From the NCBI RefSeq assembly GCF_002086515.1, contig NZ_MVHH01000006.1:62001-126000 (forward strand): 64,000 nt of DNA. Direction: 5' to 3'. Position numbers and translations under genes: made by a program. The stretch is from Mycolicibacter arupensis (GTDB taxonomy: Bacteria > Actinomycetota > Actinomycetes > Mycobacteriales > Mycobacteriaceae). The notes beneath the pieces were generated by a model, which was given only the letters and a program-made list of their open reading frames with translations, made no database searches and was not told the DNA's origin. Positions 1-10,238 of this stretch are shown in pieces (the first letter of the stretch is position 1; the number at the start of each line of letters is the position of its first letter).

Positions 1-91
1 GCTGATCGACATCCTCGATCCCACGCCGAAGACCGTTGACGCCTTGATGCGCATCGATCTGCCGGCCAGCGTCGACGTCAACATCCAGTAG
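1..91 (+). CDS. rpsJ: 30S ribosomal protein S10 (uS10), C-terminal end only
   Basis: The reading frame enters the window already open (first full codon at base 2) and ends with TAG at 89-91. The last 29 residues begin [20 protein letters not shown] and finish in VDVNIQ, the typical S10 C-terminus. S10 is a small-subunit head protein and also the NusB partner in antitermination. It is the first gene of the S10 operon, which continues 14 bp downstream with rplC. The promoter and start lie outside the window. Confidence 0.95.
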   Translation, partial: LIDILDPTPKTVDALMRIDLPASVDVNIQ

Positions 92-105
92 GAGCACCGA
101 AAACC

Positions 106-759
106 ATGGCACGCAAAGGTATTTTGGGTACCAAACTGGGCATGACGCAGGTGTTCGACGAGAACAACAAGGTCGTGCCGGTCACGGTCGTCAAGGCCGG
201 ACCGAACGTGGTCACCCGCATCCGCACCCCCGAGCGCGACGGCTACAGCGCCGTGCAGCTCGCGTACGGCGAGATCAGCCCTCGCAAGGTCAACAAGCCG
301 CTGAGCGGCCAGTACGCGGCCGCGGGAGTCAACCCGCGCCGGCACCTGGCCGAGCTGCGTCTCGACGACGAGACGGCTGCAGCCGGCTACGAGGTCGGCC
401 AGGAGCTGACCGCAGAGATCTTCCAAGACGGCAGCTACGTCGACGTCACCGGCACCTCCAAGGGCAAGGGCTTCGCCGGCACCATGAAGCGGCACGGCTT
501 CCGTGGTCAGGGCGCCGGTCACGGCGCCCAGGCCGTGCACCGCCGGCCGGGCTCGATCGGTGGCTGCTCGACCCCCGGCCGGGTGTTCAAGGGCACCCGG
601 ATGTCGGGCCGGATGGGCAGCGACCGTGTCACCACCCAGAACCTGGTGGTGCACAAGGTTGACGCCGAGAACGGTGTGCTGTTGATCAAGGGCGCCATTC
701 CGGGCCGCAACGGTGGGCTGGTCCTGGTCCGCAGCGCGATCAAAAAGGGTGACAAGTAA
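106..759 (+). CDS. rplC: 50S ribosomal protein L3 (uL3)
   Basis: This 217-residue protein is the normal length for actinobacterial L3. It starts [17 protein letters not shown] and carries the glycine-rich loop with the [20 protein letters not shown] stretch (about residues 143-162) that reaches toward the peptidyl transferase centre. L3 is one of the first proteins to bind 23S rRNA during large-subunit assembly. A GGAG Shine-Dalgarno overlaps the rpsJ stop at 91-94. Its own stop overlaps the rplD start by one base (TAATG), so the two are translationally coupled in the S10 operon. Confidence 0.98.
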   Translation: MARKGILGTKLGMTQVFDENNKVVPVTVVKAGPNVVTRIRTPERDGYSAVQLAYGEISPRKVNKPLSGQYAAAGVNPRRHLAELRLDDETAAAGYEVGQELTAEIFQDGSYVDVTGTSKGKGFAGTMKRHGFRGQGAGHGAQAVHRRPGSIGGCSTPGRVFKGTRMSGRMGSDRVTTQNLVVHKVDAENGVLLIKGAIPGRNGGLVLVRSAIKKGDK

Positions 760-1415
760 TGGCTGGCATCAAGATTGACGTCAAGACTCCGGACGGCAAG
801 TCCAGCGGCTCGGTTGAGCTGCCCGCTGAGCTGTTCGACGCTCCCGCCAACATCGCGCTCATGCACCAGGTGGTGATCGCTCAGTTGGCCGCGGCCCGTC
901 AGGGGACGCACTCCACCAAGACCCGTGGTGAGGTCAGCGGCGGTGGCCGTAAGCCTTACCGGCAGAAGGGAACCGGCCGGGCCCGTCAGGGTTCGACCCG
1001 GGCGCCGCAGTTCACCGGTGGTGGCGTGGTGCACGGACCGAAGCCGCGTGACTACAGCCAGCGCACCCCGAAGAAGATGATCGCCGCCGCCTTGCGCGGA
1101 GCGTTGTCGGACCGGGCCCGCAACGGCCGGATCCACGCGGTCACCGAGCTGGTGAGCGGACAGACCCCCTCGACCAAGGACGCCAAGACGTTCCTGGGCT
1201 CGATCACCGACCGCAAGCAGGTGCTGGTGGTCATCGGTCGTTCCGACGAGACGGGCGCCAAGAGCGTGCGCAACCTGCCGGGTGTGCACATCCTGTCCCC
1301 GGACCAGCTCAACACCCACGACGTGCTGCGTGCCGACGATGTGGTGTTCAGCGTCGAGGCTCTGAACTCCTACATCGAGGCTCACAGCGCCAAATCCGAG
1401 GAGGTTTCGGCCTGA
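759..1415 (+). CDS. rplD: 50S ribosomal protein L4 (uL4)
   Basis: L4 is a 218-residue large-subunit assembly protein whose extended loop lines the exit tunnel. The loop is visible as the basic segment around residues 48-88 ([20 protein letters not shown]), with the globular L4 fold on either side. The ATG overlaps the rplC stop by one base, and the TGA stop overlaps the rplW ATG in the same way. In E. coli L4 represses its own operon. Nothing in this window shows whether that holds in mycobacteria, because the operon leader lies outside it. Confidence 0.98.
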   Translation: MAGIKIDVKTPDGKSSGSVELPAELFDAPANIALMHQVVIAQLAAARQGTHSTKTRGEVSGGGRKPYRQKGTGRARQGSTRAPQFTGGGVVHGPKPRDYSQRTPKKMIAAALRGALSDRARNGRIHAVTELVSGQTPSTKDAKTFLGSITDRKQVLVVIGRSDETGAKSVRNLPGVHILSPDQLNTHDVLRADDVVFSVEALNSYIEAHSAKSEEVSA

Positions 1416-1717
1416 TGGCGACCATCACCGATCCCCGCGACATCATCCTCGCGCCGGTCATCTCCGAGAAGTCCTACGGGCTGATCGAGAACAACGTGTA
1501 CACCTTCGTGGTGCGCCCCGACACGAACAAGACGCAGATCAAGATCGCGATCGAGAAGATCTTCGCGGTCAAGGTCGCGTCGGTGAACACCGCGAACCGG
1601 CCGGGCAAGCGCAAGCGGTCCAAGACCGGCTACGGCAAGCGCAAGGACACCAAGCGCGCCATCGTGACCCTGGCGCCCGGCAGCAAGCCGATCGACCTGT
1701 TCGCCGCACCGGCCTGA
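1415..1717 (+). CDS. rplW: 50S ribosomal protein L23 (uL23)
   Basis: This 100-residue protein of normal family length begins [20 protein letters not shown] and contains the conserved [21 protein letters not shown] basic loop near residues 62-81. L23 sits at the tunnel exit and is the docking site for trigger factor, SRP and the SecYEG translocon. The ATG overlaps the rplD stop. A 27-bp gap to rplB holds a purine-rich GAGAGAGA ribosome-binding region. Confidence 0.97.
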   Translation: MATITDPRDIILAPVISEKSYGLIENNVYTFVVRPDTNKTQIKIAIEKIFAVKVASVNTANRPGKRKRSKTGYGKRKDTKRAIVTLAPGSKPIDLFAAPA

Positions 1718-1744
1718 CCGGCGTGAGAGAGAGATCTAACTGAC

Positions 1745-2581
1745 ATGGGAATCCGCAAGTACAAGCCGACGACCCCCGGTCGTCGCGGTGCCAGCGTCTC
1801 CGATTTCGCTGAGCTCACCCGCTCCCACCCGGAGAAGTCGCTGGTTCGGCCGCTGCACGGCCACGGTGGGCGCAACGCCCACGGCCGGATCACCACCCGT
1901 CACAAGGGTGGCGGCCACAAGCGTGCCTACCGCGTGATCGACTTCCGTCGCCACGACAAGGACGGCGTCAACGCCAAGGTTGCGCACATCGAGTACGACC
2001 CGAACCGCACCGCGCGGATCGCGCTGCTGCACTACCTGGACGGCGAGAAGCGCTACATCATCGCGCCCCAGGGTCTGCAGCAGGGCCACGTGGTCGAGTC
2101 CGGCGCCAACGCCGACATCAAGCCCGGCAACAACCTGCCACTGCGCAACATCCCGGCCGGCACCCTGGTGCACGCCGTAGAGCTGCGGCCCGGTGGCGGT
2201 GCCAAGTTGGCCCGTTCCGCCGGCTCCAGCATTCAGCTGCTGGGTAAGGAAGGCGCCTACGCCTCGCTGCGTATGCCCTCGGGTGAGATCCGCCGCGTCG
2301 ATGTGCGCTGCCGCGCCACCGTCGGCGAGGTGGGCAACGCCGAGCAGGCCAACATCAACTGGGGTAAGGCCGGCCGTATGCGGTGGAAGGGCAAGCGCCC
2401 GACCGTCCGTGGTGTCGTGATGAACCCGGTGGACCACCCGCACGGTGGTGGTGAGGGCAAGACCTCCGGCGGCCGGCACCCGGTCAGCCCGTGGGGTAAG
2501 CCGGAGGGTCGCACCCGCCGGCCGAACAAGCCCAGCGACAAGCTCATCGTCCGACGCCGGCGCACCGGCAAGAAGCGCTAG
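1745..2581 (+). CDS. rplB: 50S ribosomal protein L2 (uL2)
   Basis: L2 (278 residues) is required for subunit association and peptidyl transferase activity. The N-terminal OB-fold region starts [18 protein letters not shown], and the C-terminal half carries the highly conserved [20 protein letters not shown] motif (about residues 225-244) containing the essential histidine. It lies between rplW and rpsS in the standard S10-operon order. Confidence 0.98.
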   Translation: MGIRKYKPTTPGRRGASVSDFAELTRSHPEKSLVRPLHGHGGRNAHGRITTRHKGGGHKRAYRVIDFRRHDKDGVNAKVAHIEYDPNRTARIALLHYLDGEKRYIIAPQGLQQGHVVESGANADIKPGNNLPLRNIPAGTLVHAVELRPGGGAKLARSAGSSIQLLGKEGAYASLRMPSGEIRRVDVRCRATVGEVGNAEQANINWGKAGRMRWKGKRPTVRGVVMNPVDHPHGGGEGKTSGGRHPVSPWGKPEGRTRRPNKPSDKLIVRRRRTGKKR

Positions 2582-2598
2582 GAATCGGAGGGAAAGCG

Positions 2599-2876
2599 AT
2601 GCCACGCAGCCTCAAGAAGGGTCCGTTCGTCGACGAGCATGTGCTCAAGAAGGTCGACGTCCAGAACGAGAAGAACACCAAGCAGGTCATCAAGACCTGG
2701 TCACGTCGGTCGACGATCATCCCGGACTTCATCGGGCACACGTTCGCCGTACACGACGGCCGCAAGCATGTTCCGGTATTCGTCACCGAGTCGATGGTCG
2801 GGCACAAGCTCGGCGAATTTGCTCCGACGCGCACCTTCAAGGGACACATCAAAGACGACCGGAAGGCTAAGCGCCG

Positions 2877-2880
<4 letters not shown>
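2599..2880 (+). CDS. rpsS: 30S ribosomal protein S19 (uS19)
   Basis: This 93-residue small-subunit head protein contacts S13 and the A-site tRNA. It starts [19 protein letters not shown], and the conserved [16 protein letters not shown] segment lies near the C-terminus. A good Shine-Dalgarno (GGAGGGAAAG) precedes the ATG. The TGA stop overlaps the GTG start of rplV (GTGA), coupling the two genes. Confidence 0.98.
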
Positions 2881-4321
<1,441 letters not shown>

Positions 4322-4323
4322 TC

Positions 4324-4740
4324 ATGTTGATTCCCCGTAAGGTCAAGCACCGCAAGCAGCACCACCCCAAGCAGCGCGGCATCGCCAGCGGTGGCACCGC
4401 GGTGACGTTCGGTGAGTACGGCATCCAGGCACTGGAGCACGCCTACGTCACCAACCGGCAGATCGAGTCCGCTCGTATCGCCATCAACCGGCACATCAAG
4501 CGTGGCGGCAAGGTGTGGATCAACATCTTCCCGGACCGTCCGCTGACCAAGAAGCCCGCCGAGACCCGCATGGGTTCCGGTAAGGGTTCGCCGGAATGGT
4601 GGGTTGCCAACGTCAAGCCGGGTCGGGTGCTGTTCGAGCTGAGCTACCCGAACGAGGCCATTGCCCGCGCCGCACTGACCCGGGCGATCCACAAGCTGCC
4701 GATCAAGGCGCGCATCGTGACCCGAGAGGAGCAGTTCTGA
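4324..4740 (+). CDS. rplP: 50S ribosomal protein L16 (uL16)
   Basis: This 138-residue protein of standard length starts [20 protein letters not shown] and has the conserved [20 protein letters not shown] segment (about residues 80-99). It is a late-assembling protein next to the A-site tRNA elbow. The TGA stop overlaps the rpmC ATG (position 4740), so rplP and rpmC are coupled. Confidence 0.98.
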   Translation: MLIPRKVKHRKQHHPKQRGIASGGTAVTFGEYGIQALEHAYVTNRQIESARIAINRHIKRGGKVWINIFPDRPLTKKPAETRMGSGKGSPEWWVANVKPGRVLFELSYPNEAIARAALTRAIHKLPIKARIVTREEQF

Positions 4741-4982
4741 TGGCAGTGGGAGTTACCGCCGGCGAACTGCGCGAGCTTAACGGCGACGAACTCGTCGAGC
4801 AGCTGCGCGAGTCCAAAGAGGAGCTGTTCAACCTGCGTTTCCAGATGGCGACCGGGCAGCTCACCAACAACCGCCGGCTCCGTACGGTGCGCCACCAGAT
4901 CGCGCGCATCTACACCGTGTTGCGCGAACGGGAACTGGGCCTGGCGTCCGGTCCCGCTGGTTCTGAAGGCGAGGCATCGTAA
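4740..4982 (+). CDS. rpmC: 50S ribosomal protein L29 (uL29)
   Basis: The open frame runs further upstream, but the real start is the ATG at 4740 overlapping the rplP stop, giving an 80-residue protein that begins [20 protein letters not shown]. The core is the two-helix L29 hairpin with the [20 protein letters not shown] signature. L29 lies at the tunnel exit beside L23. The 15-residue C-terminal addition ([11 protein letters not shown] end) is modest. The TAA stop overlaps the rpsQ ATG. Confidence 0.96.
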   Translation: MAVGVTAGELRELNGDELVEQLRESKEELFNLRFQMATGQLTNNRRLRTVRHQIARIYTVLRERELGLASGPAGSEGEAS

Positions 4983-5299
4983 TGGCACAGGCTGCAAAGG
5001 CTAACGCCGCGGAGAAGGGTCCCAAGCACACCCCGCGCACGGAAGCGCCGCGGGGCCGCCGCAAGACCCAGATCGGCTACGTGGTCAGCGACAAGATGGA
5101 GAAGACCATCGTCGTCGAGCTCGAGGACCGCGTGAAGCACCCGCTCTACGGCAAGATCATCCGGACCACTAAGAAGGTCAAGGCGCACGACGAGAACAAC
5201 ACGGCCGGCATCGGCGACCGCGTGTCGCTGATGGAGACCCGTCCGTTGTCGGCGTCCAAGCGCTGGCGCCTGGTCGAGATCCTGGAAAAGGCCAAGTAG
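4982..5299 (+). CDS. rpsQ: 30S ribosomal protein S17 (uS17) with N-terminal extension
   Basis: The S17 OB-fold occupies about residues 28-105 ([20 protein letters not shown] onward, ending VEILEKAK). The first 27 residues ([20 protein letters not shown] and following) are an Ala/Lys-rich extension common in mycobacteria. S17 binds 16S rRNA early in 30S assembly. This is the last gene of the S10 operon here: a strong hairpin follows within 15 bp and the next gene is the sulfatase, not rplN. Confidence 0.97.
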   Translation: MAQAAKANAAEKGPKHTPRTEAPRGRRKTQIGYVVSDKMEKTIVVELEDRVKHPLYGKIIRTTKKVKAHDENNTAGIGDRVSLMETRPLSASKRWRLVEILEKAK

Positions 5300-5313
5300 G
5301 AGCAGTTGCACCG

Positions 5314-5353
5314 GGACCCGGACGCGCGCCAGTCGGCGCTGCGTACCGGGTCC
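5314..5353 (+). terminator. Intrinsic terminator after rpsQ (end of S10 operon)
   Basis: GGACCCGG at 5314-5321 pairs with CCGGGTCC at 5346-5353. The inner bases also pair (ACGC with GCGT and GCGCC with GGCGC, small bulges at 5340 and 5345) around an AGTC loop, giving a stem of about 17 bp. The tail TTGTGCTTTC is moderately T-rich. It separates S10-operon transcription from atsA. Confidence 0.8.
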
Positions 5354-5470
5354 TTGTGCTTTCAGCGTTGCGGTGTGGCTGCCTTTGCTGTGTCGTGATC
5401 GCAAACGCTGCCAGTTGGCCACCGGGCCGGTAGTGTCTCATCCGTTCTGGGGGCCGACGACGGAGTGGTG

Positions 5471-7819
5471 ATGGTGGATTTCACGGGCAAGATCAGTCTC
5501 GACATCCGGGACTCAGAACCGGATTGGGGGCCGTTCGCCGCGCCCACCGCCCCCGAAGGGGCGCCCAATGTGCTGTACGTGGTGTGGGATGACACCGGCA
5601 TCGCCACCTGGGATTGCTTCGGCGGCCTGGTGGACATGCCGACCATGAGCAGGATCGCCGAGCGTGGCGTGCGACTGTCCCAGTTCCACACCACCGCGCT
5701 GTGTTCCCCGACCCGCGCTTCGCTGCTGACCGGGCGCAACGCCACCAGCGTGGGCATGGCCACCATCGAAGAGTTCACCGACGGCTTCCCCAACTGCAGC
5801 GGCCGGATTCCGTTCGAAACCGCCATGCTCAGTGAGGTTCTCGCGGAGCAGGGCTGGAGCACCTTCTGTGTCGGCAAGTGGCACCTGACTCCGTTGGAGG
5901 AGTCCAACCTGGCCGCCACTCGTCGGCACTGGCCTACCCAGCGGGGCTTCGACAGGTTCTATGGCTTCATGGGTGGCGAGACCAACCAGTGGTACCCCGA
6001 CCTGGTCTATGACAACCACCCGGTCGCGCCGCCTGCCACGCCCGAGGACGGCTACCACCTGTCCAAGGACATTGCTGACAAGACAATCGAGTTCATCCGG
6101 GACGCGCAGACGATCGCCCCCGGCAAACCCTGGTTCGGCTATGTCTGCCCTGGCGCCGGACACGCACCGCACCATGTGTTCACCGAATGGGCCGACCGTT
6201 ACGCGGGCCGCTTTGACATGGGCTATGAGCAGTACCGCGAGATCGTGTTGGAGAACCAGAAGAGGCTGGGCCTGGTGCCCCCCGACACCGACCTGTCCGA
6301 AGTCAATCCCTACGCGGGCGTCACCAGTGCCGACGGTCAGCCGTGGCCGTTCCTGGACATGGTCCGCCCCTGGGAGAGTCTGGATGACTCCGAGAAGAGC
6401 CTGTTCGCCCGGATGGCGGAGGTGTTCGCCGGATTCCAGAGTTACACCGACGCACAGATCGGCCGAATCCTGGACTACCTGGAGGAGTCCGGCCAACTCG
6501 ACAACACCATCGTCGTGGTGATCTCCGACAACGGTGCCAGCGGGGAGGGCGGTCCCAACGGATCGCCCAACGAGAACAAGTTCTTCAACGGCTACATCGA
6601 CACCGTCGAAGAGGCGATGAAGCTCTTCGACCAGCTGGGCAGTCCGGAGACCTACAACCACTACCCGGTCGGTTGGGCGATGGCGTTCAACACGCCGTAC
6701 AAGCTCTACAAGCGTTATGCCTCCCACGAGGGTGGCATCGCCGACCCGGCGATCGTTAGTTGGCCCAACGGAATTCCCGCACGCGGCGAGGTGCGCGACA
6801 CCTATGTCAATGTGTGCGATGTGACGCCCACGGTCTACGACCTGATCGGCATCGAACCCCCCGCCACCGTTCGTGGCGTCGTGCAACGGCCCCTGGAAGG
6901 CGTCAGTTTCAAAGCGGCGCTGACAGATCCGGCTGCAGATACCGGAAAGGACACCCAGTTCTACACCATGCTGGGCACCCGCGGAATCTGGCATCGGGGC
7001 TGGTTTGCCAATACCGTGCATGCGGCGACGCCGTCCGGCTGGAGTCACTTCGATGCGGACCGCTGGGAGCTCTACAACCTCGCGCAAGACCGCAGCCAAT
7101 GTCACGACCTGGCCGCTGAGTATCCCGACAAACTTGAAGAGCTCAAGGCGATGTGGTTCGCCGAGGCTGACAAGTACGCTGGCCTGCCGCTGGCGGACCT
7201 CAACATCCTGGAGATGACTACCCGCGAGCGGCCGTACCTGGCCGGCGATCGGACCAGCTACACCTACTACCCGCACACCGCTGAGGTGCCCTTGGGGGCA
7301 TGCGTGGATCTGCGCGGCCGTTCGTTCTCGGTGTTGGCCCGCGTCACGGTGGATTCCGCTGATGCCGAGGGAGTGCTGTTCAAGCAGGGCGCCCGGCATG
7401 GCGGCCACGCGCTGTTCGTTCAGGGCGGCAAACTGCACTACGTCTACAACTTCCTGGGTGAGCGCGAGCAGTGGTTGTCCTCCCCAGATCCCATTCCCCT
7501 GGGGGAGCACGTCTTCGGTGTCAGGTTTGACCGCACGGGGACCGTCGAGGGCAGTCACACCCCGCTGGGTGAAGCCTCGTTGTACATCGATGACGCCGTG
7601 GTGGCGACCCTGCCCGACATGGTGGCCCAACCTGGGGCCTTCGCGTTGGCCGGCGGCGGGGTCAGTGTGGGGCGCAACACCGGGCAGGCGGTGTCCTCGG
7701 CCTACCGAGCGCCCTTCACCTTCACTGGAGGGGATATCGCGGACGTTGCTGTCGATATCAGCGGGGAGCCGTATCTGGATGTGAAAATGGCTCTTGCGGC
7801 GGCATTTTCGCGGGACTGA
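5471..7819 (+). CDS. atsA: Arylsulfatase, type I (formylglycine-dependent)
   Basis: The product is an alkaline-phosphatase-superfamily sulfatase that hydrolyses sulfate esters. The type I signature C-S-P-T-R is present (ALCSPTRASLLTGR); Cys78, counted from the ATG at 5471, is the residue that becomes formylglycine. Metal ligands fit VVWDDTG near the start and VISDNGASGEGG near residue 355. The C-terminal 170 residues form a beta-rich domain. At 782 residues it is close to M. tuberculosis AtsA (Rv0711), and the neighbours are the same. I chose ATG 5471 (GGAG five bases upstream) over the in-frame GTG codons at 5465 and 5468. No signal peptide is visible. The next gene encodes its activating enzyme. 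Confidence 0.93.
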   Translation: MVDFTGKISLDIRDSEPDWGPFAAPTAPEGAPNVLYVVWDDTGIATWDCFGGLVDMPTMSRIAERGVRLSQFHTTALCSPTRASLLTGRNATSVGMATIEEFTDGFPNCSGRIPFETAMLSEVLAEQGWSTFCVGKWHLTPLEESNLAATRRHWPTQRGFDRFYGFMGGETNQWYPDLVYDNHPVAPPATPEDGYHLSKDIADKTIEFIRDAQTIAPGKPWFGYVCPGAGHAPHHVFTEWADRYAGRFDMGYEQYREIVLENQKRLGLVPPDTDLSEVNPYAGVTSADGQPWPFLDMVRPWESLDDSEKSLFARMAEVFAGFQSYTDAQIGRILDYLEESGQLDNTIVVVISDNGASGEGGPNGSPNENKFFNGYIDTVEEAMKLFDQLGSPETYNHYPVGWAMAFNTPYKLYKRYASHEGGIADPAIVSWPNGIPARGEVRDTYVNVCDVTPTVYDLIGIEPPATVRGVVQRPLEGVSFKAALTDPAADTGKDTQFYTMLGTRGIWHRGWFANTVHAATPSGWSHFDADRWELYNLAQDRSQCHDLAAEYPDKLEELKAMWFAEADKYAGLPLADLNILEMTTRERPYLAGDRTSYTYYPHTAEVPLGACVDLRGRSFSVLARVTVDSADAEGVLFKQGARHGGHALFVQGGKLHYVYNFLGEREQWLSSPDPIPLGEHVFGVRFDRTGTVEGSHTPLGEASLYIDDAVVATLPDMVAQPGAFALAGGGVSVGRNTGQAVSSAYRAPFTFTGGDIADVAVDISGEPYLDVKMALAAAFSRD

Positions 7820-7823
7820 TGCC

Positions 7824-8693
7824 GTGCTGACGAAGCTCGTCGAGATCCCCACCGGGGTGTACCGGATGGGCTCGACGAGCTTCTATCCCGAAGAGGCGCC
7901 TATCCACACCGTTGCGGTGCAGGCGTTCGCGTTGGAACGAAGCCCGGTGACCAACGCGCAGTTCGCCGAGTTCGTCGCTGCCACGGGCTATGTGACAGTC
8001 GCTGAGCAACAGCTCGATTCGGGGCGTTATGGCGACGCTGACCCGGGCGCCCTGGTATTCACTCCCACTCAGGGTCCGGTCGACCTGCGTGACTGGCGGC
8101 AATGGTGGCGCTGGGTCCCCGGCGCCAATTGGCGGCATCCGCTCGGACCGGCCAGCAGTGTCGAGGAGATTCCGGATCACCCGGTGGTCCAGGTGGCCTA
8201 TCCGGACGCGGCCGCGTACGCGCGGTGGGCGGGGCGGCGGCTGCCTTCCGAGGCGGAGTGGGAGTACGCCGCCCGGGCCGGCGAGAACACGACCTACCCG
8301 TGGGGGGAGGAAGCCATGCCCGGCGGAGTGTTGATGGCCAACACCTGGCAGGGCGCGTTTCCGTACCGCAATGACGGCGCCGCGGGCTGGTTCGGCACGT
8401 CACCGGTGGGCACCTTTGCGGCCAACGGCTGGGGGCTGGTCGACATGATCGGCAATGTCTGGGAGTGGACGACCACCGAATTCTCGGCCCACCACCGTCT
8501 CGACGCTCCGCCGAAGTCCTGCTGCGCGCCGGTTGGCCCTGCCGACCCTGACGTCACCCAGACCCTCAAAGGCGGGTCGCATCTGTGCGCGCCGCAGTAC
8601 TGCCACCGCTACCGGCCCGCGGCCCGCTCCCCGCAGTCTCAAGACACGGCCACCAGCCATATCGGATTCCGTTGCGCGGCGGACGCGCACTAG
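7824..8693 (+). CDS. Formylglycine-generating enzyme (sulfatase-modifying factor)
   Basis: This copper-dependent oxidase converts the CxPxR cysteine of type I sulfatases to formylglycine, here most likely in the adjacent AtsA. The FGE-sulfatase fold is clear: MGSTSFYPEEAPIHTV at the start, the AYARWAGRRLPSEAEWEYAA block (about 131-150), NVWEWTTTEF (211-220), and the catalytic cysteine pair Cys255/Cys260 in HLCAPQYCHRYRPAARSPQ. The frame is open upstream to a TTG at 7794, but the GTG at 7824 gives MLTKLVEIPTG, which matches the family N-terminus and leaves 4 bp after atsA, so the two form an operon. Length is 289 residues. It corresponds to M. tuberculosis Rv0712. Confidence 0.93.
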   Translation: MLTKLVEIPTGVYRMGSTSFYPEEAPIHTVAVQAFALERSPVTNAQFAEFVAATGYVTVAEQQLDSGRYGDADPGALVFTPTQGPVDLRDWRQWWRWVPGANWRHPLGPASSVEEIPDHPVVQVAYPDAAAYARWAGRRLPSEAEWEYAARAGENTTYPWGEEAMPGGVLMANTWQGAFPYRNDGAAGWFGTSPVGTFAANGWGLVDMIGNVWEWTTTEFSAHHRLDAPPKSCCAPVGPADPDVTQTLKGGSHLCAPQYCHRYRPAARSPQSQDTATSHIGFRCAADAH

Positions 8694-8730
8694 ATGGCGC
8701 GAACGTGCGTGTCTGTCCGCCATAACCCCG
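8694..8730 (+). repeat. 3'-end element, copy 1 (downstream of the FGE gene)
   Basis: Immediately after the FGE stop lies GCGCGAACGTGCGTGTCTGT and following bases. Thirteen bases of it (CGTGCGTGTCTGT, 8704-8716) recur in exact inverted orientation at 10183-10195, just downstream of pstS. CGTGCGTGT also has an 8-of-9 inverted match to ACACTCACG beyond the IS (around 10069-10077), so the pre-insertion site was probably an imperfect hairpin acting as a 3' terminator. Function is inferred. Confidence 0.45.
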
Positions 8731-8755
8731 GGCGGTTTCAAGGGGTGGATGCAAC
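8731..8755 (+). repeat. IS30 left terminal inverted repeat
   Basis: Twenty-five bases that match the reverse complement of 10022-10046 without mismatch. It contains the transposase stop codon (TCA at 8738-8740 on the plus strand). Preceded by the CCG target duplicate. Confidence 0.92.
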
Positions 8756-9996
8756 GGGTGGGTTTTGTGAGAGTAGTTCGTTGAGTGCTTCGGCGGGTGT
8801 TCTCCAGTCCAGTGTTTGGCGGGGTCGGCCGTTGAGTTCGGCGGCGACTTGGTCGAGGTAGCCCGGTCCCCACAGCGACAGGTCGGTTCCCTTCGGGAAA
8901 TACTGGCGCAGTAATCCGTTGGTGTTCTCGTTGGTGCCGCGTTGCCAGGGTGAGCGCGGGTCGCAGAAGTAGATATCGAGGTCGGTGGCCGCGGCGATGG
9001 CCGCGTGGTTGGCCATCTCGATGCCCTGATCCCAGGTCAAGGACCGTCGTAGATGCTCGGGTAGTTCGACCATCTTGGCGATGATCGCCTCTTGCACCGC
9101 CAGTGCGCCGTGGTTGTGCGGCAGGTGCAGCAGGACGACGAACCTGGTGCTGCGTTCGACCAGGGTGCCGATCGCCGATGCCGAGGCGGTACTGCCCAGG
9201 ATCAGGTCACCCTCCCAGTGCCCGGGTACTGCCCGGTCGGCGACCTCGGCGGGACGCTGGCTGATGTTGACCATGTCCCGGATGCGGGTGCGCCGAGTGC
9301 CGGGTTGGTGCTGGGGACGTCGGATGGCGCGCTGGGTGCGTAGGCACTGATGCAGTTCGCGGCGCAGGCACCCACGTCCCTGCACATATATCGACTGGTA
9401 GATCGCTTCGTGTGACACCCACATCTCCGGTTGGTCGGGGAACTCGCGCCGCAGCCGTCGGGCGATCTGGGTCGGGCTGTGGTGCTGCTGCAACCGAGTC
9501 TGCACCTCATGGCGCAGGGCCGTAGCCAGGCTCAGCTTGCGCGGTGTGGGGCGTCGGGCGCGTCGGTGGGCCGATTCGTGGGCGGCCTAGCGCGTCGTAG
9601 TGCACCACGGCGGTGCTGCCGGATTGGCGGGCACCGAACGCCTCCTTGCGCCGGTAACCCGGATTTCCGGCCGTCGTAGCGGTTGCGCACGTTGTTATCG
9701 AGTTCGCGTTTGATCGTCGAGGGGGCACGCCCCAACCTGGCCGAGATCGAGCGCAACGACTCTCCTCGTTGTACGCCGACCTGGATGGTGATGCGTTCGG
9801 ACAGGGTCAGACGCGGTCGAATGTCAGCGTTATGTGGTTGATGGAGTGCAGGTTTCACTCCGCCAGCGTTATCGAAGAGTCGACGACCAGTCGCCTCCGA
9901 CACGCCGGCGGCCACCCCGGCATGCGACGGTGTCAACCCAGATCGGATCAACATCCAGAAGCGGTCAACCGTCGCCTTCGGCGTCGTACGTGCCAT
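8738..9996 (-). pseudogene. IS30-family transposase, broken by two single-base insertions
   Basis: The N-terminal helix-turn-helix part (ATG at 9996, MARTTPKATVDRFWMLIRSG) and the C-terminal DDE integrase part are in different frames. The catalytic core is readable: GHWEGDLILG (D1), LTWDQGIEMA (D2) and the E in GTNENTNGLLRQYFPKGTD. Reading continues smoothly if one G is removed from a GGG run (plus-strand CCC, 9658-9660) and one from the run at about 9586-9587 (plus-strand CC), restoring about 418 residues, a normal IS30 size. With both extra bases the protein is split in three, so no active enzyme is expected. Both errors sit in short G runs, so base-calling error is a real alternative. Confidence 0.88.
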
Positions 9997-10021
9997 CGCA
10001 ACACTCCTCGATCAAGGTGGT

Positions 10022-10046
10022 GTTGCATCCACCCCTTGAAACCGCC
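10022..10046 (+). repeat. IS30 right terminal inverted repeat
   Basis: Perfect inverted copy of 8731-8755, lying 25 bp upstream of the transposase ATG, where IS30-family elements carry their promoter. Followed by the CCG target duplicate at 10047-10049. Confidence 0.92.
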
Positions 10047-10141
10047 CCGGCGTGTCGCGTGCAAGTCCGCACACTCACGGTCGAGGCGCGTGGAAAACAC
10101 CTGGCAGCGTCGTGGCCGATGCGGAGCTCAACCCGGGGATC

Positions 10142-10198
10142 GAGCGTGCTCAGTTGTACGTCCTGGCGCGGCGTTTCGCCGTACAGACACGCACGCTC
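10142..10198 (-). repeat. Structured 3'-end element, copy 2 (downstream of pstS)
   Basis: Nested pairing is visible: GAGCGTGC (10142-10149) with GCACGCTC (10191-10198), TGTACG (10155-10160) with CGTACA (10180-10185), and an inner GGCG-TTT-CGCC (10070 series: 10170-10180 approximately). It contains the 13-base inverted copy of the element after the FGE gene. It lies about 40-100 bases past the pstS stop on the pstS transcript, so a terminator or mRNA 3'-end role is likely. It may also be a dispersed mycobacterial repeat. Confidence 0.5.
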
Positions 10199-10238
10199 AC
10201 GCCAAGTGGGCACACCCGTGCAGGGGTATGGGGACGTT

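Larger units (their letters stand above)
8731..10046 (-). mobile_element. IS30-family insertion sequence, about 1316 bp
   Basis: Perfect 25-bp inverted repeats mark the ends: 8731-8755 (starting GGCGGTTTCAAGGG) and 10022-10046 (its reverse complement). A 3-bp direct repeat CCG flanks them at 8728-8730 and 10047-10049, consistent with an IS30-type target duplication. The single transposase reading frame on the minus strand fills the element, and its TGA stop lies inside the left inverted repeat. It sits in the intergenic region between the FGE gene and pstS and interrupts no gene. Confidence 0.92.

Noticed and set aside
8738..9996. Programmed frameshifting in the IS transposase
   Set aside because: IS30-family elements use a single frame; two separate shifts of the same sign in G runs fit mutation or base-calling error.
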